NCBI RefSeq assembly: GCF_000737695.1
Contig: NZ_JPRM01000026.1
Span: 1-64,000, forward strand
Direction of reading: 5' to 3'
Length of the DNA: 64,000 nucleotides
DNA from: Flavobacterium hydatis
GTDB lineage: Bacteria; Bacteroidota; Bacteroidia; Flavobacteriales; Flavobacteriaceae
Under the pieces are notes generated by a model that saw only the letters and a program-made list of their open reading frames with translations, did no database searches and was not told the origin of the DNA. Within the stretch, counting starts at the first letter, position 1; each line of letters opens with the position of its first letter. The position numbers and the translations under genes were made by a program. Below are positions 16,718-26,171 of the stretch, piece by piece.

Positions 16718-17659
16718 TTAATAAAAAGCTGGAATAATAGCCTTGTAATACTCCTTTTTAGAAATCGGATCTATAAAATGATACATAATAGCTTCTTTCT
16801 CTCCTACGTTTTCTAGAGAAGCGACTAATTCAAGACATTCTCCCGGATGAAGCTGTACTTTATATCCATCTGACAATCCTGTTATATTAGTCTCTTTTCC
16901 TGAGATTAACTTAAGTTTTGTATGCGCCGGAAACACAATTTCATGAAGGTATAATCCAGCATTAACCAAACGAACAAAAACTGCTTCTTTCTTATCTTTT
17001 ATCGATTGTAATCCTTTATTTTTCGCGGCTATTTCGCCATTAATAAAAAAGTAATTAGGCTTATAGTCGGGAAGAATTATTGGCTTATTTGTAGCATCAT
17101 ATTCTGTTCCCATAATAGCATCAGTATGCCATTTAGTATCTATTTCGTAACTACACCAGAGTAGCTCATTCAGAAGTTTAACCGCTGCGTTATCTGTTTC
17201 TTTTGGGCGTATAACAATTACTCCAAACATACCTGCCTGAAGATTAAAAGGATAATTTTCTGGACTATAATAAAGATATGTTCCTGCTTTTTTGGCCTGA
17301 AAAGAATAAAAACCGTGTTCCATATGATGAACCGGTTCTTTCTTCGTCATTACCTCCTTTTCCTTATTCCGTTGCAAGAATTCAATTTCCTTACAATACA
17401 ATGAGACAGGATTACCTTGAGAAATATTCCAAAAATCGATATTTACACTATCACCTTCCTTTACATCAATATAAGATCCTGGTAAAGTAACTTGTCCCGA
17501 AAGCGAGTTTGCAAAGCCAAAGGTTCTTATTTTTAAATTGCTATTAATAACCAACTTTCCCGTTGTTCTCCCAATAATTAATCTTTCATCTTGAGAAAAC
17601 AAAAATGTACTAACGAACAAAAAAGAAAATACTAATATGATTTTATTCCGTCTTTCCAT
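16718..17659 (-). CDS. Secreted multicopper-oxidase-like protein with degenerate copper sites
   Basis: About 313 residues from MERRNKIILVFSFLFVSTFL; an ATG nine codons upstream is possible. There are two cupredoxin-like domains. The first has the classic multicopper-oxidase layout (FYSFQAKKAGTYLYYSPENY ... QAGMFGVIVI), but the His-x-His ligands are mostly lost (YYSPE in place of a YHSH-type motif; an MEHG and HH remain before it). The second (NYFFINGE ... VRLVNAGLYLHEIVFPAH ... LHPGECLELV) also lacks the C-terminal His-Cys-His ligand series. It is unlikely to be an oxidase. It is first in the operon with tyrosinase, so a periplasmic copper-handling or scaffold role is possible. Confidence 0.75.
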   Translation of the reverse strand: MERRNKIILVFSFLFVSTFLFSQDERLIIGRTTGKLVINSNLKIRTFGFANSLSGQVTLPGSYIDVKEGDSVNIDFWNISQGNPVSLYCKEIEFLQRNKEKEVMTKKEPVHHMEHGFYSFQAKKAGTYLYYSPENYPFNLQAGMFGVIVIRPKETDNAAVKLLNELLWCSYEIDTKWHTDAIMGTEYDATNKPIILPDYKPNYFFINGEIAAKNKGLQSIKDKKEAVFVRLVNAGLYLHEIVFPAHTKLKLISGKETNITGLSDGYKVQLHPGECLELVASLENVGEKEAIMYHFIDPISKKEYYKAIIPAFY

Positions 17660-17964
17660 TTCTAAACTCAAGTTAGTACCCAACATTAATTATTTGATAT
17701 TATAATCAAATTTAGAGCTATTTGAAAATAAAAAACAGCGTATAAACACCTGTTTTGTAGTGAAAATCGAGTTAATTTAAAGAAGGTTTAGGTAAGAAAA
17801 ATCATCTCCTAAGTTTTCCAGAATCGAAAAATACCTCATTAATCAAAGTAAGAAAAAGCATATATTTACACAGTACAAAAAAACAACCGAAGAGTATTTT
17901 ATCAAATCTGTCATGTTTTTTACCGTTAAGTATTTTTTTAAAGAATTTTAAATACCTTTGAATT

Positions 17965-18360
17965 ATGAGCACAGCAGCAAAACCAAAACATATTGGCAGA
18001 AATATAAGCCGAATAAGAGAGCTTCGAGGGATGAAACAAGAAGCACTTGCAATGGCAATTGGTTCAAACCAACAAGCTATTTCCGGAATTGAAGGAAGCG
18101 AAGAAGTTGATTCTAAAAAACTTTTAGAAATTGCAAAAGCACTTGGCGTTACTGTAGAAGCTATTGAAAATTTCTCGGAAGAATCTGTTTTTAATTATTT
18201 CAACACTTATTACGATACCAGTTCTAATAATGGTCCTCAAGGAACTGGAAATACTTGTAATTTCAATCCTCTTGATAAAGTTGTCGAGCTTTACGAACGT
18301 TTGGTTCAGGCTGAAAAAGAAAAGGTTGAATATTTAGAGAAGTTGCTGAAAGGGAAATAA
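17965..18360 (+). CDS. XRE-family helix-turn-helix regulator
   Basis: 131 residues. HTH_3 domain at residues ~8-65 (GRNISRIRELRGMKQEALAMAI ... QQAISGIEGSE ... LLEIAKALGVTVEAI). A linker rich in Asn, Thr and Gly follows, then a C-terminal coiled coil (VVELYERLVQAEKEKVEYLEKLLKG) that probably dimerises. Single gene with its own terminator. This short form with a C-terminal coil is common in Flavobacteria. Target unknown; it is not obviously linked to the neighbouring genes. Confidence 0.88.
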   Translation: MSTAAKPKHIGRNISRIRELRGMKQEALAMAIGSNQQAISGIEGSEEVDSKKLLEIAKALGVTVEAIENFSEESVFNYFNTYYDTSSNNGPQGTGNTCNFNPLDKVVELYERLVQAEKEKVEYLEKLLKGK

Positions 18361-18387
18361 TATTTTATTTTCAAGATTATATATAAA

Positions 18388-18417
18388 ATGCGCAATTCCC
18401 ATTGCGCATTTTTTTGT
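18388..18417 (+). terminator. Terminator after the XRE gene
   Basis: AATGCGCAA / TTGCGCATT stem closing a 5-nt loop, followed by seven T. Confidence 0.85.
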
Positions 18418-18539
18418 TTATTGGAATTCAGATTATTACTAATAGCCTTTTACTAATTTAGAATCGTTTGTTTGTCTATAGTTGTTGCCACAAACTTGAT
18501 AGACTTCGCAGAGTAATATTGAAGATTTAAAATAATCAT

Positions 18540-21500
18540 TTACTCAAATTTAATATCTTTCAACGGATTATTTTCATTATAATCATCATTTATAAAATTA
18601 AACTTGACATCTAAAAATTCTTTTATTGCTTTAAAATTTGGTGTTATAGATTTAAATTCCAAACCATATGTCTGTATGATAGAACCAAAGCTTATTTCAA
18701 ATTGATTTAAAAATTCTACTGTTTTAAATGCTTCTAAAGGGAACTTTACATAGCGATCCTTCTCATCTATTTCACAATATTTTATATACATTTCCTGAAA
18801 ATTTTTCAAAACTTCTTCTTCATCAATAAACTTACTTTTTTCAAATTTATTTATTTTATAATTTATAATAAAATTATGAATATTTGTAATTATTTGCCAA
18901 TCCTTCCACCCCTCTCTTCTTAAATCATTGATCAAGTGATGAAAATTTTTATTTTCTTTTAAATCTTCTAACGTTTTATAAGTAGATATATATGTATTTT
19001 CAAATCTATTTTTTATTGCTTCAATTGCAAATTCTTGATTATATTTAGAACTTATAGAATCATTCCATTGCATAACTTTATTTTCTTTTAAAAAAGTCAT
19101 TTCAAAATCTTCTTTTTGAAAATTTTCTCTTTGAGAAAAGTTAAAATCTTCTTCTAAATAAATATCTCTATGAATTCTTTGATATAAATTGATGGAAGTC
19201 TGTTTACTGTGTAAATCTCTTTCTTTAATAAATTCGAAAAACAATTCTTGGAATTCTTCTTTTTCCAATAAGCTAATACTATCTAAAATAATATGTAAAG
19301 ACATTAAATTAAAAATAATATGTTTATTAGATTCTAATGCATTTGAACTGTCGAAATAATGAACATGTACTTTCCAATTAATACTTTCATTTGAAGGTTC
19401 TAAAATTGGAAAATCATCATTTTCAGAAATTATTAATTCTATATTTACTTTACTCTTTATAAAATGAAAATCCATATTAAACAATGAAATTTCTGCTAAA
19501 ATGATTTGAATCGTTGCAATATATTCTTCCGCTATAGATAACATATAATGATTATTATCAAAAATAATCTCCCATAAACTCCCTAAAGCATAAAATGAAA
19601 TTATCCTTTGTTTTCCCACATCATTTAAAGGTACATCGTCAAAGTTGTTTTCTAAAAATTTGCCAAATTTTTCATCATTATCTAATTCTATATCTAAGTG
19701 ATTAAATATTGGCTTAACAATTTCATCACCTATATAATCAAGATATTTAATATAATCATCAATAAAATAATTAAATTGTGATGACATTTTCTTTATTGAA
19801 TATAATATAAAGGATAATCTTTGATTTATCTTTCCTTCCTCTTCATAATTTGCTACTACTAAATTTGATTGATTCCGTAAATAAATATACTTATCGTAAA
19901 TATCAATCGCATTGAACCAAGAACCCTGTTTATAATCAGAGTGAAACATTAGACCTAAGCTTTTTTCTATATATTTAATGAATTCTTTATTAATACTTAT
20001 TCTAAACACACTCAGTGCGTAGTACTTACCAGCTAAGTACATTCCAATATTATTATACAGATTAGAAATATTTAATAACGCCAATATAAATCCTTCAATC
20101 GTATCTTCTTGTTGATAATTATCTTTAGCTTTATGGAAATTCTCCAATGCTTTTAACAATCCATATGAGGTATTTGTCTTCAAAAATGAAATTCCTTTTT
20201 CTACTTGTTGTTTAGCCACTCTACTTTTTCCTTCACGTTTTTCAACATAAGGGTAAAGTTTTTCAGAAAAAGTCTCTAATGAATTAATAATTCCTTTTTG
20301 ATCAATCGGATCAATATTGATAAAAATTTTAATATATTTATTTATTCTGTCACCAAATTGGGAAATTTTATACAATGGAGAAACATCAATAATTTTTAAA
20401 ATCTCTTCAAAACATTCTATAAAATCAAATTCATTTCCACTAGAATTTCTTAAAAGTAGAAAATTACCTTTTTCTTCCAATAAATGACATTTTTCACTAT
20501 TGTCTTGCACTTCAAGTAACCTTTTACAAATCTCTTCATAAAATAAATCATTCCATATTTTAAACTCATCTTTTGAGATATTTGTTTTCTCATTGTATAT
20601 ATATGGTAATAAAATATTTAAAATATTTTGAGCTTTTTCTAATTCATTTGTACTCTTAAAAGATGAGAAATCTTGAAAATAATACCTTATTCGATCTTCT
20701 ATACCTGATAAATTTCCTTTTAAACGATCTCTATCATTTAAGTTATCATAATCGATTTCATGAGATTCACTATTTAAAAAAATACATTCATAAATTGCTT
20801 TTCTTACATAAGTTTCATCTATTTCTTCATTATTTATATAAAAACCCAAAAGAAGATTCCAATTGATTTTATGCCTAATCAAATATTTCTTTCTTCGACA
20901 ATAATTAACTAAATCTATTATTTCATAAAACTCTCCAATCCTAAACTCTTCTATCTTTCCAATTTTACTATAATATGCATACTTTTCAGAATACCACTTA
21001 TCTTCTTTGTTTCCAACATCAAGTATTAATAAATCAAGTTCATTTGTTGTTAATTTTCTATCCTCTGATTTTTCTTGAGAAGCTTTTGTAAATACTCTTT
21101 CAAGCAAGACTCCAAATACTTGCTGTATATTATCCCCTGTTATTTTATAATCTAATTTATATAATAGTTGTTCTGTTCTGGATTTGGCGTTTTCAAATTC
21201 AATGTTCGATGTTTCTCCAAGAAACTTCCACTTTATCAATTTAATAAATTCAATCCAAAAAGATTCCTCTATTGTATTAAATAAAGCTACCGCTTCATTA
21301 ACAATTTCTTTATTATTATCTTTTGTTATATTTTTTTCTTGTTCCTCTACATATTTGGTGACAATATCTTTAACTTTAACTGCAATTCTTTTTGTTTGTT
21401 CTTCACTTAAATTATTTTGATTTTCGAACCATTCTTTTAATAAATCTGCTTCATTATTTAAATGAACTCTTGCTATTTCTGAATTAGTTTCAAATATAAA

Positions 21501-21812
21501 TTCTTTATCAAAAGAATTATATTCAGTTTTTATATGAAGCATAAAAAAATGTGAAATACATTTTTTTATCTCATCACTTTTAAATGAAAAATTACTTGAA
21601 TAAAGCTTAATTTGTCTAAATTTAATACTATCATTTAGATTATTTTTTTGAAATATATCTTCCTCATATTCACAAAAAATATCTTCTTCAATATTTTCTG
21701 AAAAATTATTAACCCATGTTTCAAGAGTTTTCAACGTCTGATAATTATATCCTCTCTGTGATGCAAAAGCATCTGTATTTTTTGAAAAAATATGTAATTT
21801 TTTTATACTCAT
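18540..21812 (-). CDS. Giant protein with DUF4297/Cap4-like nuclease N terminus; candidate defence gene
   Basis: 1090 residues. The first ~110 match the start of DUF4297-type restriction-like nucleases: QRGYNYQTLKTLETWV, then FCEYEEDIF (acidic metal ligands) and IKFRQIKLYSS (the Q-x-K catalytic strand of the PD-(D/E)xK fold), as in the dsDNase Cap4. The remaining ~950 residues are helix-rich, Asn/Lys/Ile-heavy and carry no motif I can name; they may sense or bind a partner. It is a single gene with no CD-NTase or other obvious partner next to it. It appears more AT-rich than its neighbours, consistent with transfer. Stand-alone anti-phage activity is an inference. Confidence 0.65.
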   Translation of the reverse strand: MSIKKLHIFSKNTDAFASQRGYNYQTLKTLETWVNNFSENIEEDIFCEYEEDIFQKNNLNDSIKFRQIKLYSSNFSFKSDEIKKCISHFFMLHIKTEYNSFDKEFIFETNSEIARVHLNNEADLLKEWFENQNNLSEEQTKRIAVKVKDIVTKYVEEQEKNITKDNNKEIVNEAVALFNTIEESFWIEFIKLIKWKFLGETSNIEFENAKSRTEQLLYKLDYKITGDNIQQVFGVLLERVFTKASQEKSEDRKLTTNELDLLILDVGNKEDKWYSEKYAYYSKIGKIEEFRIGEFYEIIDLVNYCRRKKYLIRHKINWNLLLGFYINNEEIDETYVRKAIYECIFLNSESHEIDYDNLNDRDRLKGNLSGIEDRIRYYFQDFSSFKSTNELEKAQNILNILLPYIYNEKTNISKDEFKIWNDLFYEEICKRLLEVQDNSEKCHLLEEKGNFLLLRNSSGNEFDFIECFEEILKIIDVSPLYKISQFGDRINKYIKIFINIDPIDQKGIINSLETFSEKLYPYVEKREGKSRVAKQQVEKGISFLKTNTSYGLLKALENFHKAKDNYQQEDTIEGFILALLNISNLYNNIGMYLAGKYYALSVFRISINKEFIKYIEKSLGLMFHSDYKQGSWFNAIDIYDKYIYLRNQSNLVVANYEEEGKINQRLSFILYSIKKMSSQFNYFIDDYIKYLDYIGDEIVKPIFNHLDIELDNDEKFGKFLENNFDDVPLNDVGKQRIISFYALGSLWEIIFDNNHYMLSIAEEYIATIQIILAEISLFNMDFHFIKSKVNIELIISENDDFPILEPSNESINWKVHVHYFDSSNALESNKHIIFNLMSLHIILDSISLLEKEEFQELFFEFIKERDLHSKQTSINLYQRIHRDIYLEEDFNFSQRENFQKEDFEMTFLKENKVMQWNDSISSKYNQEFAIEAIKNRFENTYISTYKTLEDLKENKNFHHLINDLRREGWKDWQIITNIHNFIINYKINKFEKSKFIDEEEVLKNFQEMYIKYCEIDEKDRYVKFPLEAFKTVEFLNQFEISFGSIIQTYGLEFKSITPNFKAIKEFLDVKFNFINDDYNENNPLKDIKFE

Positions 21813-22117
21813 GTTTTACTTTTAAATCGTTTCTCACAAAACAAACTTCACTCCTCAATAATCTTCTTTTGACTATAGATACTTTTCGTCTTAATTTTTC
21901 TTTTTTACTAAAATTACTTTAATCAAAGGCGCGTAACATTTTGCTAATTATTTAAAAATTTTCATATAATAACTCTTAAGCAATATAATTAACCCAAATA
22001 GCCTTCAAACCAAGTACAAATATCTGATTTAAAGCCTAATTTTTTTGCCACCATCCCCCGATAGCTATCGAGACTAAAACACAAAATTTTTAAGTTTTAT
22101 TCTTTGCCATCATATAA
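21813..22117. other. Intergenic interval, no gene seen
   Basis: About 300 AT-rich bases between the giant nuclease-like gene and the lipoprotein gene. Contains a short palindromic motif CGATAGCTATCG near 22058-22070, of a type often scattered between flavobacterial genes. Presumably also the promoter of the nuclease-like gene, not identified. Confidence 0.5.
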
Positions 22118-23269
22118 TCAATAATCTTCATCATCAGGTGGAGCAGTTTTATTGCGTGTTGTAATTTCCCAATTCTCTTTTTGATATGGATTATCTAATT
22201 TATCAATTTGAACTGAAATTTCTAATTCCTCTTTGTCTTCCTTATTTTTTCGAATAAAAATCCTAAATCCATACCCTTTTATTTTTTCGATGTATTTATC
22301 GGTTATGGCATTGTTTTCATAATAGTTTATTGCAACATTAATTTCTTTTGAAAACTGCGTATTCTTAGCTAAGAATTCTAAAAATTGCATGGCAGTTTCT
22401 TCTCTAAATTCAGTATCGTTTATTATATCCGGATCTACTTTATAAAACGCATTAAACTCTAACATTAAATTATCGCAACCTCCTACACTTGCATTAATTA
22501 TGGTATCATTCTTCTTGTATAGTTCAAAGATAGTTTCGGTATAATTATGTATTTCAATACTTCTGGTACGCGTTTCTACTCCAGGAATATCATTAAAAAT
22601 GGTTTTAGATTTTAATTTTGCAACTTTGCAACTCGACAAATACGATTCTTCATATAAATTACCATTCTTGTATATAAATGATAATGAAGCCGATTTTAAA
22701 TTTTCTACAGAATTAGAATACGTTCTGAAATTTTGTGAAACCTTAATTTTAAATTTATTACCAATAAAATTTGCTTCATCAATTATATTATAAGAAAAAG
22801 GTGCATATCCAAGAATACTATGCGATTCTTTCTCCTTAATTTCATCTTTCATAATATAAAAAATAAAATCTCGATTTGTGTTTGCATTTCCTCCCAACAT
22901 TCCTTCAGATGATCTGTTAATTACATAATCAATGATTCCGTCATTATTAAAATCTCCTTTTTCAAAAATCGAGAATGAAACTGTATAAGGATCGCCATCA
23001 TTAGCAAATGAAACATAATAAGGCGATTCGTTTATTTGCATTTCTTCATATTTCTGGCTGCCAATTTCTTCGTTTATAAGTCTTTTTAAAAATTTGCTTT
23101 CTATTTCGGTCGGAATTACTTTTTCCTCTTCAGGTTCTACAGCCGAAATGGTATCCTTAGTGATTTTTTTGTGTTTTGTTTTAACTTCTTTTTTACATGA
23201 AAATGCTAAAACAACAAACACAAGAAGAATTATTTTACTGCTATTATAATATACTGATTTAAAACTCAT
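22118..23269 (-). CDS. Lipoprotein with EF-hand/FG-GAP-like calcium loop
   Basis: 383 residues. Lipoprotein signal IILLVFVVLAFSCKK places the acylated Cys at about residue 25. A charged linker follows, then a beta-rich domain with a calcium-binding loop of the FG-GAP/dockerin style (GDFNNDGIIDYVI). The rest has no recognised family. It should be anchored in the periplasm or on the outer membrane. It stands alone. Function unknown. Confidence 0.75.
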   Translation of the reverse strand: MSFKSVYYNSSKIILLVFVVLAFSCKKEVKTKHKKITKDTISAVEPEEEKVIPTEIESKFLKRLINEEIGSQKYEEMQINESPYYVSFANDGDPYTVSFSIFEKGDFNNDGIIDYVINRSSEGMLGGNANTNRDFIFYIMKDEIKEKESHSILGYAPFSYNIIDEANFIGNKFKIKVSQNFRTYSNSVENLKSASLSFIYKNGNLYEESYLSSCKVAKLKSKTIFNDIPGVETRTRSIEIHNYTETIFELYKKNDTIINASVGGCDNLMLEFNAFYKVDPDIINDTEFREETAMQFLEFLAKNTQFSKEINVAINYYENNAITDKYIEKIKGYGFRIFIRKNKEDKEELEISVQIDKLDNPYQKENWEITTRNKTAPPDDEDY

Positions 23270-23733
23270 TAATTAATCTATCTTTTATCTGTTAAAATAT
23301 TTAAATTTAAATGCTTTTTTGGCACTTATTAGATGTAATACAATTCCAAATTAACAAATAAAAAACCACAAATCATTATAATAAATTCGCTTAAATGTAA
23401 AACCAAATTAGTTTCTAAAATATATTGATTTTAAAATATTGAATCGCCTTCTGCTTTAGCTCAATGTCATTAAGTTAAGCCTTTTTGAGCTAATTATGGT
23501 TAATTGTTTTCTCGCAAAGACGCAAAAGCGCAAAGATTTTACACGTAAACTTGGCGACTTAGCGACTTTGCGTGAGATTTATTAGGTACAGGAGCCTATT
23601 CAAAAATGAGAAAAGAATTTATGTAAGTTCATTCTTTACTCTCTCTAGATTTTAAGCTTCAAAAAATAGTGTGATTTATTTTAATACAAAAAAGCTTTTA
23701 GCATTTCTAGAAGTTTCTTTGATTCTAAAAAAC
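23270..23733. other. Intergenic interval with repeat fragments
   Basis: No gene. A 'cgcaaagacgcaaaagcgcaaag ... ttgcgtgag' repeat lies at about 23513-23580. The remainder is AT-rich. It precedes a minus-strand tRNA group, so it is downstream of those genes. Confidence 0.55.
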
Positions 23734-23808
23734 AAAGGTGTGCATGGACTCGAACCCGCAACCGCTTGCTTGATGGGCAAGAGCTCTTCCAATTGAGCTA
23801 ACACCTTT
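23734..23808 (-). tRNA. tRNA-like gene, anticodon AUC by position, U33 absent
   Basis: Acceptor AAGGTGT / ACACCTT, perfect D arm GCTC-AATTGGAA-GAGC and perfect anticodon stem CTTGC / GCAAG. The loop is CCATCAA, giving anticodon ATC by position with C instead of the near-universal U at position 33. The T stem pairs only with a bulged A (TGCGGG / CCATGCA). Confidence 0.6.
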
Positions 23809-23863
23809 GTATGATTTTCTACGAAGGCACTATGAAGTAAAGTTTTTAAGTTTTAAAACAAAA

Positions 23864-23937
23864 AAAGGTGTGCAAGGACTCGAACCTGCATCCTCCTGTT
23901 TAGCAAACAGACGCTCTTCCAATTGAGCTAACACCTT
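23864..23937 (-). tRNA. tRNA with Ser (GCU) anticodon but short variable loop
   Basis: Same acceptor and D arm as the neighbour at 23734-23808. Anticodon stem TCTGT / ACAGG with loop TTGCTAA (anticodon GCT). Bacterial serine tRNAs carry a long variable arm; here only ~5 nt are present. The T stem again needs one bulged base (TGCAGG / CCTTGCA). Confidence 0.6.
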
Positions 23938-23939
23938 AG

Positions 23940-24011
23940 TGGGACAATTGGGACTCGAACCCAAAACTACCACAGTGGCAGCAATTGTTTTTCCAGTTAA
24001 ACTACTATCCC
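23940..24011 (-). tRNA. tRNA-like gene with unclear anticodon arm
   Basis: Acceptor GGGATAG / TTGTCCC (with G-U pairs), D arm GTTT / AAAC and T arm TTGGG-TTCGAGT-CCCAA are good. The anticodon region ATTGCTGCCACTGTGGTAGT fits no standard 5-bp/7-nt arm well: strict counting gives CCA with G at position 33, while the best local stem CTGCC / GGTAG leaves a 5-nt loop. Decoding is doubtful. Confidence 0.55.
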
Positions 24012-24016
24012 GTATT

Positions 24017-25387
24017 TTACCATTGAGAAACTTTGTAGTTTTTCAATAAGACTCCAAATATACTTTTTCCTTTGATTCCTTGTACTATTGGATCAAAAAT
24101 TCTGCTTGCGCCATCTACAGAATCTAATGGCGGAATATACCCTTCTTCAAATTGTTTCTTTCGCAGACTTTCTTTGGCTCCTGTCGAAATCCAACCAACA
24201 TCTACACTGGTCATAAAAACAGAATCATCAGCAAATTCTTTGGCAGAAGTTAGCGTCATCATATTTAGCGCTGCCTTTGTCATATTGGTATGCGGATGAA
24301 AAATGGTTTTGTTGGTATAACTAAAAATCCCTTCTGATGATGTCACATTTACAATAAAACGTTCCTTAAAATCTGAATTTAAGAACAATGGTTTTAATTC
24401 TTTTATTAAAAGGTAAGGCGCAATCTGATTAATCAAATTAACCTCAACCAATTCATACATACTAATCTCCTCCAAAGTCGAATTCCAACTTGTTTTTTCG
24501 CGATTGTCTACAGGTTGTCCAAAACGTGTGAGCGCTATTTCGGTTTTTTCTTCCAAGCCATATTCTAAAGCTTTTATCTCTTTACCAATCGCTGTTTGAT
24601 TTGAAATTAAATTTAGATTTGATATGAATTCCCCAAGTAATTTGTCTTCTTTTTTAACTAAAGGCAAATAATATTCGTCTGGGTATTTTATTGTTTGTGC
24701 TGCGTTGTTTATCAAAATGTCTAAACTTTTAAATTTAGATTTATAAAAAGATACAAACTCATGTATAGCATTGAGATTTCTTAGATCTAAACCATAGATA
24801 ATCAGATTATCTTTCCATTGTTCGAAATCATTTTCCTGACTAAATTGTTCTAACGCCAAAGCAGGAAAACGTGTTGTAAGCACCACATTGGCATTATTTC
24901 GTAATAGCCTTAAAGCTGTTGCAAACCCAACTTTTACCCGACCACCGGTTAAAATTACATTTCGTCCTTTTAAATCTATATTCTGAAAACGCTTTTCATA
25001 ATTTTCTTCTGCACATTCCGGACAAAGTCTTGTATAAAAACTATGTGCCAATTTATACGATTGGTTGCAACAGTAACAATTTTTAGGCAGATTTAATGCT
25101 GTAAACTGCTGCTCGTTTGGATTTTCTTTTTCCGAAAATAATGTTTCTCCGTTTAAAGCTTTTGATACCAGTTCAGCATTTAGACTTGTTTGAAGATCTT
25201 CCTGCTTTTTAGAACTATAACTCGTACTACGGATATTCTTTTTTGCATTTTTATGAATTTTAGTAATCAAACCAGCAAACAAATCGTTATCAGGATTTTC
25301 AAACGGAGCTTCTTTCAAAGTCTTTAAAACCTTAATACAAGTTTTCCATTCTTCATCGCTAAAAGCATAATTTTTATTTTCTTCCAT
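24017..25387 (-). CDS. SDR-fold protein with N-terminal zinc-knuckle domain and missing catalytic Tyr
   Basis: 456 residues. Residues ~1-130 are an unusual extension ending in a four-Cys zinc site (NCYCCNQSYK ... LCPECAEEN). A Rossmann short-chain dehydrogenase domain follows: nucleotide loop TGGRVKVGFA, acidic DLRNL, NNAAQ and the active-site Ser region VNVTSSEG. Where classical SDRs have Tyr-x3-Lys, this protein reads TNMTK, so the Tyr is Thr. NAD(P)-dependent catalysis is therefore doubtful; a binding or sensor role is possible. It follows the 228-residue orphan gene with a 1-nt gap, so they are coupled, and three irregular tRNAs lie directly downstream on the same strand. Confidence 0.72.
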   Translation of the reverse strand: MEENKNYAFSDEEWKTCIKVLKTLKEAPFENPDNDLFAGLITKIHKNAKKNIRSTSYSSKKQEDLQTSLNAELVSKALNGETLFSEKENPNEQQFTALNLPKNCYCCNQSYKLAHSFYTRLCPECAEENYEKRFQNIDLKGRNVILTGGRVKVGFATALRLLRNNANVVLTTRFPALALEQFSQENDFEQWKDNLIIYGLDLRNLNAIHEFVSFYKSKFKSLDILINNAAQTIKYPDEYYLPLVKKEDKLLGEFISNLNLISNQTAIGKEIKALEYGLEEKTEIALTRFGQPVDNREKTSWNSTLEEISMYELVEVNLINQIAPYLLIKELKPLFLNSDFKERFIVNVTSSEGIFSYTNKTIFHPHTNMTKAALNMMTLTSAKEFADDSVFMTSVDVGWISTGAKESLRKKQFEEGYIPPLDSVDGASRIFDPIVQGIKGKSIFGVLLKNYKVSQW

Positions 25388-25388
25388 T

Positions 25389-26075
25389 TTACTCTTCTAA
25401 AAAGTCTTCTAAAAATCCTATGAATCGTTTTCCATCAGATGACCAACGCATTCCTTGTCCGTTTTCTACTCTAATTTCGTATACCAAATCATGTTTATAA
25501 TGATAAAATACGTTCCACCATGTTTTATGGTTTATGATATAATTTATCAATTTTTCTACGGCTTGTTGTTTTTGGCTACTATTGCCCTTTATTGTTCCAA
25601 ATATACTATCTTTTTTTCTGCCCACATGTTTTTCCCAAGCTCTTGCAGCGATAGATATTTCGGTGTTGAAAGGTAGAAAGCAACTTTCTAAAAGAATCTC
25701 TTTTCTAGGTGGAATTCCTGTTTCGTCACGTCTGCTTGCCGAAGTCAGCCGTTGTCCCAAAATAAGCAGAATAATCTCAAAAGGAGTTTCTTCTAAAGCC
25801 TCAATAATAGTTGATTTCAATAGACTCAAATCCTTTTCTAAAGCTTCCAAAACTTTACTAAAGTAAAATATACTGTCTTGCAATGAAATTATAATTTCAT
25901 CATTAAAATAAGGCAATCTCGAAATCTCCGTTTTTTGATTGTAAAAAGTAACTAGATTTTCTGAAAAAAGAAGCAAATTTTCGTCTGTTAAAAACATACT
26001 ATATTTGTCCTTCCATTCTTTACTTAAATCAGGAATTACTGCTTTAAATTCATTAAAAAGGGCAACTATATTCAT
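25389..26075 (-). CDS. Uncharacterised 228-residue protein coupled to the SDR-like gene
   Basis: Predicted cytosolic, helical in the first ~100 residues (NEFKAVIPDLSKEWKDKY ... LEALEKDLSLLKSTII). A basic segment follows (SASRRDETGIPPRKEILLES), then an aromatic segment near the end (NHKTWWNVFYHYKHDLVYEIR). No family recognised and no catalytic motif. Its stop codon abuts the start of the SDR-like gene, which argues for joint function. The upstream side is a long ATT trinucleotide array instead of a normal leader. Confidence 0.65.
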   Translation of the reverse strand: MNIVALFNEFKAVIPDLSKEWKDKYSMFLTDENLLLFSENLVTFYNQKTEISRLPYFNDEIIISLQDSIFYFSKVLEALEKDLSLLKSTIIEALEETPFEIILLILGQRLTSASRRDETGIPPRKEILLESCFLPFNTEISIAARAWEKHVGRKKDSIFGTIKGNSSQKQQAVEKLINYIINHKTWWNVFYHYKHDLVYEIRVENGQGMRWSSDGKRFIGFLEDFLEE

Positions 26076-26099
26076 CTTTTTACTCGTTGTAAATTAACC

Positions 26100-26147
<48 letters not shown>

Positions 26148-26171
26148 GGAATTTAAAAAAAACAAGAAACT

